Below, piece after piece: positions 52,242 to 60,477 of a stretch of 64,000 nt of DNA. Both the position numbers and the translations under genes were made by a program. The stretch comes from an uncultured Eisenbergiella sp. (GTDB lineage: Bacteria; Bacillota; Clostridia; Lachnospirales; Lachnospiraceae): positions 1-64,000 of the forward strand of contig CAJUEL010000003.1 in assembly GCA_910585455.1 (NCBI GenBank), given 5' to 3'. The notes beneath the pieces were generated by a model, which was not told the DNA's origin, ran no database searches, and worked only from the letters and a program-made list of their open reading frames with translations. The stretch's first letter is position 1; each line of letters opens with the position of its first letter.

Positions 52242-53975
52242 ATGAAAAGAGAAAGGGTCGATCAAAAGCATATTTTTGATACCGGAAAATGGGAATTTTC
52301 CTTTACGATACATACCGGCGGCGGGGAAGGCGCCAGGCAGCTTCTTACAGTCGCAGACCAGGGACGTGAGGCGATCCGGGTGCAGGAGAAAAATGGGAAA
52401 ATAGAGGTTTTCCTCTGGACATATGAAAAGGATGCGCCTTTGCTTTTGTGCGGGAAGGCCGAAGCGAGGGAAAACAGGGTTGCGCTTGTCTGGACGGACA
52501 GCGTGGTCCGTCTTTGGATCAACGATGTGCTGGCGGATGAGGAATGGCCGATCGGACGCTGCCTGAAAAGTGATGAAGCAGAGCTATGGATCAGTGACGG
52601 GATCGCAGACTGTGCCTTTGCCGCTGTCAAAGAAGACAGGCCTTTGCCGACAGCCGGACATTTTACAGAGGCACAATACTGGAAACCGGCGGGATGTAAT
52701 GTGGGTGATTGCATGCCTTTTTATGACGGGGAAAATTTCCATGTATATTATTTGAAGGACCGGCATGGACACAAAAGCAAATGGGGGCTGGGAGCCCATC
52801 AGTTTGCTCATATTTCTTCACCGGATTTGCTGCGCTGGGAGGAGCATCCGATGGCGGTGGAGATCACCCATCCCTGGGAGGGTTCCATCTGTACGGGAAG
52901 CATCGTGAAAAAGGAGGATCTGTATTATGCCTTTTACGCCGTGCGCATGAGTGACAAAACCAGTGCGAAGGTGTCCTGGGCGACCAGCCGGGACGGGATT
53001 TCCTTTACAAAATCGGAACAATATTTTTCCCTGCAGATGCCCTATGAAACCACCTCTGTTCGGGACCCGGCGGTATTTATGGACGCGCAGAAGACCTGGC
53101 ATATGCTGTTGACTACGGACTATCTGAATGCCGCCGCGCCCCAAAGGCGGGGATGTCTTGCCCATCTGGTTTCCAAAGACCTGGAAAACTGGGAGCAGAC
53201 AGAGCCTTTTCTTGTGCCGGGCTATACGGATCAGCCGGAGTGTTCGGATTATTTTGAATGGAATGGCTGGTACTACCTGATTTTCAGCAATTACGGCTTT
53301 GCGAAATACCGTTATGCAAAGCAGCCCTTCGGTCCCTTTCTAAAGCCCCGGGAAGAGGTGCTGGATGCAGGGCTGTACCGTGTACCGAAGTCTGCGGCAT
53401 TTACGCAAAACCGGCGCATCCTGGCAGGCTTTCTGGCACAGGAGCCCTGGGGGAGAAGCTATGGGGGAAATCTGGTTTTCCGGGAGCTTGTGCAGCATCC
53501 GGACGGCACGCTGGGGAGCCGTTTCGTGTCGGAAATGCTCCCGAAGGAAAGCAGGCTGGAGCGGCCGGTCAGGGCAGCCTGCACCGAAAGGGAATGCTAC
53601 CGGACGGTTCCGCTTATGACGGCGGACCGGGATTTTTATCTGGATATCTGTGTGCGCAGGCAGGAGCAAGATGCGGATTTCGGATTTTTGTTAAGCGGCG
53701 GGGGAATCAGGCCCGTCGAAATCCGGATAGAGCCTTCCGGCGGGTGTGCGGGAATTTATGATCTGCATACCAATCTGTTTGAAAGAAACTGCCGGGTTTT
53801 GTATCATGTTTGTCCGGCAAAGGAGATGCGGATACGGCTTTTGGTGAAGGGCGATATTCTGGACTGCTGCCTGGACGATGACAGAACGATGGTCTGCCGC
53901 CTGGAAAAAGAAGGGGACGGTGAACAGATCCGGATAGAAGGCTTTGTAAAGGACGGAGCGGTGGAATTTTGCTGA
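52242..53975 (+). CDS. Glycoside hydrolase family 32-like protein
   Basis: A 577-aa cytoplasmic protein. Residues ~1-140 look like a beta-sandwich (laminin-G/concanavalin-like). Residues ~145-440 are a five-bladed propeller with GH32-type acidic residues Asp156 (GDCMPFYDG), Asp275 (RDPAVF) and Glu333 (QPECSD). The rest is a C-terminal sandwich. The canonical NDPNG motif of invertases is absent, so the substrate is probably not sucrose; the xylulokinase partner points to a different glycoside. Start supported by AAAGGAGAG. Confidence 0.72.
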   Translation: MKRERVDQKHIFDTGKWEFSFTIHTGGGEGARQLLTVADQGREAIRVQEKNGKIEVFLWTYEKDAPLLLCGKAEARENRVALVWTDSVVRLWINDVLADEEWPIGRCLKSDEAELWISDGIADCAFAAVKEDRPLPTAGHFTEAQYWKPAGCNVGDCMPFYDGENFHVYYLKDRHGHKSKWGLGAHQFAHISSPDLLRWEEHPMAVEITHPWEGSICTGSIVKKEDLYYAFYAVRMSDKTSAKVSWATSRDGISFTKSEQYFSLQMPYETTSVRDPAVFMDAQKTWHMLLTTDYLNAAAPQRRGCLAHLVSKDLENWEQTEPFLVPGYTDQPECSDYFEWNGWYYLIFSNYGFAKYRYAKQPFGPFLKPREEVLDAGLYRVPKSAAFTQNRRILAGFLAQEPWGRSYGGNLVFRELVQHPDGTLGSRFVSEMLPKESRLERPVRAACTERECYRTVPLMTADRDFYLDICVRRQEQDADFGFLLSGGGIRPVEIRIEPSGGCAGIYDLHTNLFERNCRVLYHVCPAKEMRIRLLVKGDILDCCLDDDRTMVCRLEKEGDGEQIRIEGFVKDGAVEFC

Positions 53976-53994
53976 CCCTGGAAGGAGGGAGCAG

Positions 53995-55209
53995 ATGGAG
54001 TATTTAAAGGAAGGGAGCAATCTTCTTACGGTGCGTGAAAACAACCTCGCCCTTCTGATACGGCTGATTCATAAAAAAAAGGTGTGCTCCAGAGTGGAGC
54101 TTTCCAAAGAAACGGGTTTGAAGCAGGCTACCATCACGAATATCGTCAATGATTTGATCCGCTGGGGGGTGGTGGCAGAAACAGGGTTTCTTCCGGGAAG
54201 GGGAAAGCGCAGGGCGATCGGCATTTCCTTAAATCAGGAAAGCTTTCGGATCATCGGCGTGCGGCTGAACCGCAAATATGCGCAGACAGGACTGTTCGAT
54301 CTGGCGGGAAACCTGTTGGAAAAGAAAACCTGTTCTTTTCAAAGAGGAGTGCCGCCTGCAGAGACAGTCCGGAGCATTTGTGCGGCAATAGAAGCGCTTT
54401 TGGGGCGGGCAGCGCAGAAAAAGGTGCTGGGAATCGGCATTGCCATGCCGGGACCCTTTGTGCCGGAAAGCGGCAGAATCGCCATGATGAGCGGATTTCC
54501 CGGCTGGGACCGGGTGGATTTGAAGGGGGAGCTGGAAAGACAGCTTTTGCTGCCGGTGTATTTGGAGCATGACGCGAATTGCGGCGCGCTGGCGGAATTG
54601 TGGTATGGCGGTATCGACAGTCAGGAGGATGTGCTGTTCGTCGCGGCAGATACAGGTGTGGGGGCAGGGATTTTGGTCCGCGGACAGCTCTATACGGGCA
54701 GTCAGGGAATGGCAGGGGAAATCGGGCATATCAGCATCGATTACCAGGGACCTGTGTGCGAGTGCGGGAACCGGGGATGTCTGGAATTATACTGCTCGAC
54801 ACAGCGGCTGGTGCAGCGGTATCAGGAAGAGGCACAAAAGGCGGGAAATACGATAGAGGCTGTCGGAAAAACGGAAGAAGAGATTTTAAAAAAGGTCGCG
54901 GACGCAGAACCGCTGGCGAGAAGAGTTTTTGGGGAAGTCGCCGGCTTTTTGGGCATTGGGCTGGCGAGCGCGGTGAACGCCTACAATCCGGGGGTGATCA
55001 TTTTATCCGATAAAATGGCGCTTGCCGGTCAATATCTGGTGGAGGTGATCGCGCAGGCGCTCAAAGAGAGGCTCCTGCCGTCGGTCTTTGAAGGGCTGCG
55101 CATCCGTTTGGGCGCTTTTGCGGAGGACGGCATGCTTTATGGCGCGGGCGCGCTGGTAATAGAGCGGATGTTGTCGATGCCCTCAGAAAGCTTTAAGCCG
55201 CCCGCGTGA
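53995..55209 (+). CDS. ROK-family transcriptional repressor (XylR-like)
   Basis: A 404-aa regulator. An N-terminal winged helix (CSRVELSKETGLKQATITNI at ~30-50, GKRRAI wing) is followed by a ROK sugar-kinase-like domain with the zinc motif CECGNRGCLE (Cys255, 257, 262), AEIGHISIDY and VAADTGVGAGILV. It likely represses the operon through the AT-rich site at 50539-50570, with release by xylose or a related sugar. GGAGGGAG precedes the start. Confidence 0.88.
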   Translation: MEYLKEGSNLLTVRENNLALLIRLIHKKKVCSRVELSKETGLKQATITNIVNDLIRWGVVAETGFLPGRGKRRAIGISLNQESFRIIGVRLNRKYAQTGLFDLAGNLLEKKTCSFQRGVPPAETVRSICAAIEALLGRAAQKKVLGIGIAMPGPFVPESGRIAMMSGFPGWDRVDLKGELERQLLLPVYLEHDANCGALAELWYGGIDSQEDVLFVAADTGVGAGILVRGQLYTGSQGMAGEIGHISIDYQGPVCECGNRGCLELYCSTQRLVQRYQEEAQKAGNTIEAVGKTEEEILKKVADAEPLARRVFGEVAGFLGIGLASAVNAYNPGVIILSDKMALAGQYLVEVIAQALKERLLPSVFEGLRIRLGAFAEDGMLYGAGALVIERMLSMPSESFKPPA

Positions 55210-55211
55210 CG

Positions 55212-55246
55212 GGCAGCCGCGCCGGTGCAAATACCTGGCGGCTGCC
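55212..55246. terminator. Hairpin between convergent genes
   Basis: GGCAGCCGC (55212-55220) and GCGGCTGCC (55238-55246) form a perfect 9-bp stem between the ROK gene and the convergent membrane protein gene. There is no T-run, so termination strength is uncertain. Confidence 0.5.
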
Positions 55247-55255
55247 GTGAGGAGA

Positions 55256-56593
55256 CTATAGAAACATCGGTACACCCCGCAGCCCGAAAAAAGCGACGGA
55301 GAGAAAACCGGCGGCGATGAGCATTCCCTTAAAATACCGTTTTTCAAAAAGCCCGGGCGTCCGGCTTGCCAGATATCCGGCGATTAAGATGACGGGAAGC
55401 AGATACCGTCCCTGCGCCTGGGAATCGATGATGTAGGAATTTAAAATGGAAGCGACCAGGCCGCCCGCCATGAGCAGCACGCCGATCATAAATTCGGCCC
55501 TGCCACGCACATCCTTTGGTTGCCGGAAGGTGTATATGCCGATACATGCAAGAATGGCGGTATAGAGGATTCCCATCGCGATATAATACCAGGTATCGGT
55601 ATCGGTGAGCTGGGTGATGCCGCAAAAGCTCTTAAAGGTCATGGAAAGCCATTCCGGATTTTCCGCAAAAAAATCCCCTAAAGTAGCGCCTTTGGACATC
55701 ATGTGCCAGGAAACCGATTGCTCCTCGATGGGAGTGAGCGGATTTTTGTCCGGCGAAGCGTATTGAATCGCCATCTGCTCCGACACGGCTGCCTTGTCAA
55801 AGCCATAGTGGACGAGGTCGAAGCTGGCGCGGAAGCAATATGTCAGAAGAAAAAAGCCCACAATGATCACATAGTTTCGCAAAAGATAGCGGCGCGTCTC
55901 CTTTTCCTTTGCTCCTGTGAGCCGGAAAAGCAGCACGAAAAAGGTGAGGACGAGCAGGGAAAGATAGTTTGGCTTGCCCAGCGCGATCATGCCGTAAAAT
56001 ACGCCGAGAACGGTCAGCCCGGCAAGGCCTTTGGGCGAGAGCTTCTGCGTATCTGTGCTTCTGTAAAGCAGGCTGTTTTCATCTGCCAGCATGAAAACGG
56101 CGAGGAAGGACCAGAAAAAATCCAGCGCGTCCGCCGTGGTGTAGGAAAAAATGTACCATGCCTGTACGCAGATGCCGAAGGCCACCGCGAGCCATTTTTT
56201 TCTCCGGATATTGCAGACGACGATCAGGGCGATTGCTGCAAAAAGGAGAACGTTGGGGATGCGGTAATAGGGCAGCGCGGCAAACAGCCATTTAGCAAGC
56301 CAGGCGACCTTTCCTGCGAGGAAAAAATACCAGGTATAGTTGTCCAGCTTGGTATAGCCGTACCAGCTGTAGGTATCGCCGAGTCCCGGAGCGCGCATGT
56401 CGGGCGGGAGAAAATGGGTCATGCCATAATCCAGACACATTTTGACATCCCACTCGTCCGGGTGGAGCCCTAAATCGCTGAAAAGTCCGATGAGCACAAC
56501 GACGAGAAGAGCGCCCGCCATGACGGCGATAAAAAACAGGGAGAAGCAGTCGATGCGCTTTTGGGTATTTGGGGTGGCTTTCGTTTTTTTCAT
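55256..56593 (-). CDS. GT-C-like multi-spanning membrane glycosyltransferase
   Basis: A 445-aa integral membrane protein with about ten hydrophobic segments, beginning with FSLFFIAVMAGALLVVVLIG. The first extracytoplasmic loop carries HPDEWDVKMCLDYG, matching the acidic D-E motif of GT-C enzymes and DUF2142-like proteins that use lipid-linked sugars. The start at 56591-56593 is preceded by GAGGAAT; the frame extends to 56695 without a site. Substrate unknown; it stands alone, divergent from a secreted protease. Confidence 0.68.
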   Translation of the reverse strand: MKKTKATPNTQKRIDCFSLFFIAVMAGALLVVVLIGLFSDLGLHPDEWDVKMCLDYGMTHFLPPDMRAPGLGDTYSWYGYTKLDNYTWYFFLAGKVAWLAKWLFAALPYYRIPNVLLFAAIALIVVCNIRRKKWLAVAFGICVQAWYIFSYTTADALDFFWSFLAVFMLADENSLLYRSTDTQKLSPKGLAGLTVLGVFYGMIALGKPNYLSLLVLTFFVLLFRLTGAKEKETRRYLLRNYVIIVGFFLLTYCFRASFDLVHYGFDKAAVSEQMAIQYASPDKNPLTPIEEQSVSWHMMSKGATLGDFFAENPEWLSMTFKSFCGITQLTDTDTWYYIAMGILYTAILACIGIYTFRQPKDVRGRAEFMIGVLLMAGGLVASILNSYIIDSQAQGRYLLPVILIAGYLASRTPGLFEKRYFKGMLIAAGFLSVAFFGLRGVPMFL

Positions 56594-56665
56594 GGAAGGA
56601 TTCCTCACTGTCATATTCCGTCGATCACACTGGATAAATCTGTCATTTCCGGAAAGAATACCTAT

Positions 56666-56695
56666 AGTATATAACGAAATCAGGTCGTTTATCAA
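56666..56695 (-). promoter_or_regulatory. Promoter of the GT-C-like gene
   Basis: On the minus strand TTGATA (56690-56695) and TATACT (56666-56671) are 18 bases apart. Its -35 box lies 14 bases from that of the divergent protease promoter. Confidence 0.55.
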
Positions 56696-56709
56696 CCCAA
56701 AAAGAGGAC

Positions 56710-56738
56710 TTGTGTTACGAAATGTAATGCGGTATACT
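56710..56738 (+). promoter_or_regulatory. Promoter of the trypsin-like protease gene
   Basis: TTGTGT (56710-56715), 17-base spacer, TATACT (56733-56738), about 45 bases before the start codon. Confidence 0.6.
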
Positions 56739-56783
56739 GGACAGGTAGGCAGTTTGGTAAAATGCAGGAAGCAGGAGGTAGAT

Positions 56784-57671
56784 ATGGGAAAAGGATTCAG
56801 AGCGGTTTTGCTGACCTTTTTTACAATAGGAATGCTGTCGGGAGCAATGCGCGTACAGGCGGCCGCAGGCGATGGGAACGGGGCGGATACCGCCCGGGAG
56901 CCTGATGGGCAGAAAATACAGACAGAGTACGCAGCGCCGCATTACGGAACCAGGAATGAGGTTTTGACAAAGAGCGCCTTTGCACGGCAGGTATCGGAAA
57001 TGACAGCGTTTTGGCAGGAAACGGCGGAAGCGCTGGCGGTCAGTACCTATGGGCATAACGTACAGGTGACAAACTATGGCAGCATAGCCTCATTAAGGCT
57101 TTACTATGAAAGCACAGGCAGCGGCGTGATTCTTACAATGGATGATAATTTTGTTTATATTGTGACGGCAGAGCATTGCCTGAAACGGGAGAATACAATT
57201 GTGGAGTTTGCGGACGGTTCCCGCCACAGCGCGATGGTTGTATATCGGAATCCGGCGAAGGATGTAGGATTTGTGCTTGTCAACAGGGCCGATTTAAGTG
57301 AGGATACCATGCAGGTGATTTCACCGGCAGCAGGCGCCGATGCCATGATGGTCGGGAAGGTGGCAGGCGATGTGCTTTTTGTTTTAACGAGCGCTGATGC
57401 GCCGAATGGAAAGGTATATGCAGGCATACTGGATCAGTACAGCGTGGTTTATCCGAATAATCCCGTGCAGAATGTGATGCAGTTTCTTTCAGATGTGAGC
57501 TATGGCTCCAGCGGCGGCGCAGTTTATACGGCAGAGGGTATCTGGGTTGGCTGCGTATCCGGCGGGGACACCTTCGGAACCTGTTGGGCAGTACCTTACA
57601 GCGACATCATGAATGAGTTCCAGCTGTGGCTGGCAGAGCTGGCACAGCGGCAGGCGGAAGCGGCGGCATAA
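56784..57671 (+). CDS. Secreted trypsin-like serine protease
   Basis: A 295-aa exported protein. A signal peptide (residues 1-~26, GFRAVLLTFFTIGMLSGAM then VQA) precedes a chymotrypsin-fold domain with the triad His131 (TAEHC), Asp160 (KDVGFV) and Ser243 (GSSGG). No PDZ domain is visible, unlike HtrA. ATG 56784 has GCAGGAGG upstream; the frame is open much earlier but overlaps the divergent gene. Confidence 0.85.
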   Translation: MGKGFRAVLLTFFTIGMLSGAMRVQAAAGDGNGADTAREPDGQKIQTEYAAPHYGTRNEVLTKSAFARQVSEMTAFWQETAEALAVSTYGHNVQVTNYGSIASLRLYYESTGSGVILTMDDNFVYIVTAEHCLKRENTIVEFADGSRHSAMVVYRNPAKDVGFVLVNRADLSEDTMQVISPAAGADAMMVGKVAGDVLFVLTSADAPNGKVYAGILDQYSVVYPNNPVQNVMQFLSDVSYGSSGGAVYTAEGIWVGCVSGGDTFGTCWAVPYSDIMNEFQLWLAELAQRQAEAAA

Positions 57672-57725
57672 ACAGAAGGAGCAAAAGGAGATAAAAAAAC
57701 TTTTCATGTTTTTTTGAAAAACTGC

Positions 57726-57754
57726 TTGACATTTTCTGCTGTTTTTTGTATACT
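57726..57754 (+). promoter_or_regulatory. Strong promoter of the tRNA pair
   Basis: Consensus TTGACA (57726-57731), 17-base spacer, TATACT (57749-57754), 34 bases before tRNA-Val. Confidence 0.75.
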
Positions 57755-57788
57755 GATCAAGCAGTCGCAAATGAGCGGTTGCGGATAC

Positions 57789-57861
57789 GGGGTCTTAGCT
57801 CAGCTGGGAGAGCATCTGCCTTACAAGCAGAGGGTCACAGGTTCGAGCCCTGTAGGCCCCA
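57789..57861 (+). tRNA. tRNA-Val (anticodon TAC)
   Basis: A 73-base cloverleaf: acceptor GGGGTCT/AGGCCCC with discriminator A, D-arm AGCTCAGCTGGGAGAGC, anticodon loop CTTACAA between TCTGC and GCAGA, T-arm with GGTTCGAGCC. CCA is not encoded. Confidence 0.95.
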
Positions 57862-57870
57862 TATCAATAT

Positions 57871-57944
57871 GGCGAGATAGCTCAGTTGGCTAGAGCATGC
57901 GGTTCATACCCGCAGTGTCGAGGGTTCAAATCCCCCTCTCGCTA
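57871..57944 (+). tRNA. tRNA-Met (anticodon CAT)
   Basis: A 74-base cloverleaf: acceptor GGCGAGA/TCTCGCT plus A, anticodon loop TTCATAC on a TGCGG/CCGCA stem, T-loop GGTTCAAATCC. The lack of three G-C pairs at the base of the anticodon stem argues for elongator rather than initiator tRNA. A lysidine-type tRNA-Ile cannot be fully excluded. CCA is not encoded. Its 3' end is the left edge of the AT-rich island. Confidence 0.9.
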
Positions 57945-57955
57945 TTGTTTGAAAG

Positions 57956-58000
57956 CCCAGAACCCTTGTAAAATAGCGGATTCTGGGTTATTTTGTTTTT
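57956..58000 (+). terminator. Terminator after the tRNA pair
   Basis: CCCAGAA (57956-57962) pairs with TTCTGGG (57981-57987), followed by a T-rich stretch. Confidence 0.55.
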
Positions 58001-58324
58001 GGAGATAATCAAAAGGTAATCAAAAAGGTAATCTAACATACGTTCGATTTAAAACCTGCACAGGAAAGGAGAAGTTCTGTACATCGTGTTAATTAAATAT
58101 GGTAGGACATGTAAATAAGTCCATTATTGACCATAGAAGTATAGTCGATAGTGGACTTATTTATGTGGTTTACCAGAATCACGACAAAAGAATACATCAC
58201 ATAATAAAACACCCCTCTATGAGCCTCACAGTGCGTCACAGGGGTATTCTACACTCATAATTCCCACTAACTTAAAATGACAATTTCATAGCAACCCAAA
58301 AGCACAAAGGAGAGAGAAAATTAA
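58001..58324. repeat. Island edge with direct and inverted repeats, no gene
   Basis: AAAAGGTAATC occurs twice at 58011-58021 and 58023-58033. A 12-bp stem TAAATAAGTCCA/TGGACTTATTTA (58112-58123 with 58152-58163) and an ACCCCT/AGGGGT stem near 58210-58245 follow. No integrase or attachment site can be proven, but the position right after a tRNA is typical of an integrated element. Confidence 0.45.
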
Positions 58325-58575
58325 ATGTATGGAAGAGTAAAAAATTTTTCCATGACAGGAAGTATGGCTTTATCCGTAGTGAGGATGGCAACGCATATTT
58401 CATCCATCATTCAGGACTGAATGGAGAGTGCATTGATACAGGCTATTATGTATCCTTCAGACCATTCCAGAATGACAGAAGCGATTATAACGCAAAAAAT
58501 ATCATGGTGATTGAAGCACCAGAAAGGAAAATAAGAAATGGCAATACACATAAAAAATATGAAAGAACTGAATAA
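58325..58575 (+). pseudogene. Cold-shock-like protein gene interrupted by a -1 frameshift
   Basis: ATG 58325 opens MYGRVKNF; the matching continuation lies in the -1 frame (HDRKYGFIRSEDGNAYFIHH and on to a TAA at 58573). Joined, it is a ~84-aa cold-shock-domain protein with the RNA-binding KYGFI and YFIHH motifs. The shift falls at A AAT TTT (58342-58348), which in this frame is a canonical -1 slippery heptamer. Either a simple indel in the A6T5 run or programmed slippage. The 3' end overlaps the next gene. Confidence 0.6.
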
Positions 58576-58975
58576 GGCATTACAGCCAGTGATGTTAAAA
58601 ATGGTTGATCAATTGGGAGACAGAGTATGCGAAAATCTGAATTACTTCTTATCAGACTATTATCAGGGCTATGATCCATCGAGCTATCAGAGGACAAAAG
58701 ATTTTCTATATTCGGCGGTGAAAGTAGACGCGCATCCATATAATGGTGGGGTAAAGGCAAGTGTTTATATTGATTATGATTCTTTAAATAGCTATGAAGG
58801 CGTAACCGGTTATCAGGTGGCAAAGTGGGCTGATGAGGGTCTGCACGGAGGCATAGAAGCAGACCACAAGCCTCATGTATGGCAGGATACCATGGATTCA
58901 ACTGTAAATAATGGCGAACTTTTAAAACTGGCGGTTGATTTTCTGAAGAGCAAAGGATTTTCAGTAAGAACATAA
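58538..58975 (+). CDS. Phage-type hypothetical protein
   Basis: A 145-aa protein of unknown function with an N-terminal helix (KNMKELNKALQPVMLKMVDQ) and a GYDPSSYQRT ... VAKWADEGLHGG pattern. This is similar in style to small phage head-tail (gp10-like) proteins, a tentative comparison. AGAAAGG precedes the start. It is followed by the HU gene after 15 bases. Confidence 0.55.
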   Translation: MAIHIKNMKELNKALQPVMLKMVDQLGDRVCENLNYFLSDYYQGYDPSSYQRTKDFLYSAVKVDAHPYNGGVKASVYIDYDSLNSYEGVTGYQVAKWADEGLHGGIEADHKPHVWQDTMDSTVNNGELLKLAVDFLKSKGFSVRT

Positions 58976-58990
58976 GAAGGGAGCAAGATA

Positions 58991-59275
58991 ATGTCAGTAT
59001 TGAAGAAAGAATTTATAAGCAGGATGGCAGAAAACGGAGGAATTACAAAGAAAGCAGCAAAGCAGGGATTTGAACTTTTCATTGATACGCTTATGGATTG
59101 TCTGACAGACAATGAGAAAATAATGATTTCCGGCTTTGGCAATTTTGAAATGAAGACAGTAAAAGAGAGGAAATGCAGGAATCCACAGGGTGGGAATGAT
59201 TGCATTATTCCAGAGCATAACCGGGTACGGTTTCGCGCAAGTGAAGTGTTTACAGGAAAGATTGCGGGGAAATAA
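58991..59275 (+). CDS. HU-family DNA-binding protein
   Basis: A 94-aa histone-like protein. The N-terminal helices (KKEFISRMAENGGITKKAAK), ISGFGNFEM turn and the DNA-intercalating arm (CRNPQGGNDCIIPEHNRVRF) are those of HU/IHF. The arm reads IPEH where chromosomal HU normally has IPAS/IPAK-like residues, suggesting an element-borne copy. GAAGGGAG precedes the start. Confidence 0.88.
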   Translation: MSVLKKEFISRMAENGGITKKAAKQGFELFIDTLMDCLTDNEKIMISGFGNFEMKTVKERKCRNPQGGNDCIIPEHNRVRFRASEVFTGKIAGK

Positions 59276-59281
59276 AAACAT

Positions 59282-59593
59282 ATGCAGTTTAAAGAATTAG
59301 CGTGGAAAGATGTTATATCAGATAGCATGGTTGTATGCAGTCATTGTGAATTTAATTTATGTGGTGCGATTAAAATGGAGTTCCGTATCAACCATGAACC
59401 GGAAGAAAACAAATATCTTCTGTATACCTTTGGTAAAGGAAGCCTTAGAAGATTACAGCCTGAAAAGTATGATTCTGTAGAATCAGCAAAGAACAAAGCA
59501 TACAGAGTATACAATAATGAGATGTCAAGGATAAAGAAAGCAGTTGATTATCTGGTAGCAGATGACATCTATTTAAGCTCTGCTGCCAAATGA
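59282..59593 (+). CDS. Hypothetical protein of the island
   Basis: A 103-aa protein with an early CSHCEFNLCG cysteine cluster (possible metal site), a strand-rich centre (NKYLLYTFGKGSLRRL) and a helical C-terminus. Starts 6 bases after the HU gene. No family recognised. Confidence 0.5.
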   Translation: MQFKELAWKDVISDSMVVCSHCEFNLCGAIKMEFRINHEPEENKYLLYTFGKGSLRRLQPEKYDSVESAKNKAYRVYNNEMSRIKKAVDYLVADDIYLSSAAK

Positions 59594-59691
59594 AAAATCT
59601 GGTTGTCCAAATCTACACAATAAATCCATTAAATGATAATAAAAATTGAATATTGAAAAAGGGACATAAAAGTTTTAAGACCCATTAATGC

Positions 59692-59722
59692 AAAGGGCTG
59701 AATGAAACGTTCAGTCCTTTTT
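59692..59722 (+). terminator. Rho-independent terminator closing the HU operon
   Basis: AAAGGGCTGAA pairs with TTCAGTCCTTT (one G-T) over TGAAACG and ends in five Ts. Confidence 0.75.
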
Positions 59723-59753
59723 GGAGCAGAAGAAATATTTTATCTGCCAATAG

Positions 59754-59908
59754 AACAAAAAGAGAATATATAAACAGGATGATCTGTCAAAGTTACCGAA
59801 AATATTGATTTAAAGAAAGGTATCATTGCAACGGATACGTCTGAAAAGCAACGTGCTTGTGATACAGGCACGTTAGAATTACTGTACGATTTCGGATGTG
59901 AAAGATAA
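59754..59908 (+). pseudogene. Frameshifted small ORF
   Basis: One frame reads RIYKQDDLSKLP; a neighbouring frame continues TENIDLKKGIIATDTSEKQR and ends LELLYDFGCER before TAA (59906). Together they look like one small phage-type protein broken by a frameshift. No start codon is certain. Confidence 0.35.
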
Positions 59909-60032
59909 TCACAGCAGAAAAAATATTTGCAAGATGGAAAAATGTATATGTGATGTCCCAAAATGGGATGTCACATAGAAAAAGGGAAACAGAAAAAGAG
60001 AAATATTTATTTTAGAGGAGATAAAAAATCAT

Positions 60033-60065
60033 TATGAGCCGTAAACCAAAGCTTTATCCCCGTTA
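60033..60065 (+). other. Ten-codon ORF with strong ribosome site
   Basis: AGAGGAGAT precedes an ATG encoding MSRKPKLYPR and TAG; the stop overlaps a CCCC-GTTA-GGGG hairpin. It could be a leader peptide or the stump of a lost gene. Confidence 0.25.
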
Positions 60066-60122
60066 GGGGTAAAAATGGATCTCTTGTAGTAAAGAGGATC
60101 TCCTTTAGTAGTAGTATCGGAA

Positions 60123-60183
60123 TCGACAAATGGATGTCACCTTGTCCTGGGAGAAATTAGAAAAATCGACATCTATTTGTCGA
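60123..60183. repeat. 16-bp inverted repeat with one mismatch
   Basis: TCGACAAATGGATGTC (60123-60138) and GACATCTATTTGTCGA (60168-60183) are inverse copies differing at one position, enclosing 29 bases. One of the strongest stems in the ORF-poor segment. Confidence 0.7.
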
Positions 60184-60223
60184 AAGTGAAACTTAGGTTA
60201 ATTGTAAGAAAGGATATTGATTT

Positions 60224-60451
60224 ATGTATAACAAAAATATTAAACCAATTTATAACTATGATCTAAAAGAATGCAATCTGTTATTTAAAAAGGGTATTTA
60301 TCCTATTGGTTGTGGTGTAGGTGACAGGGATGGATTGTGTGGGACAGGATGGCCTATGCAAAAATGAATCTCGTGGTCGAAAACTGACCGTGAGTTATTT
60401 TGCGTTACTGGAGAAGATTTAGAATTAATTGATATAGAGAATTTGTATTGA
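60224..60451 (+). pseudogene. Small ORF with an in-frame TGA
   Basis: AAGAAAGG precedes ATG 60224, which encodes MYNKNIKPIYNYDLKECNLL, then KKGIYPIGCGVGDRDG, to TGA at 60365-60367 (47 aa). The same frame continues SWSKTDRELFCVTGEDLELI to TGA at 60449-60451. The KGIYPIGCGVGD pattern resembles short proteins of Clostridial mobile elements. Probably a nonsense-interrupted gene. Confidence 0.45.
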
Positions 60452-60477
60452 TGATAAAACACTTATATAATGAGCGT

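Noticed and set aside
60365..60367. Selenocysteine or tryptophan recoding at TGA
   Set aside because: No SECIS-like element could be argued, and ordinary stop use of TGA is seen at many intact genes here (for example 9372, 16005, 18742).
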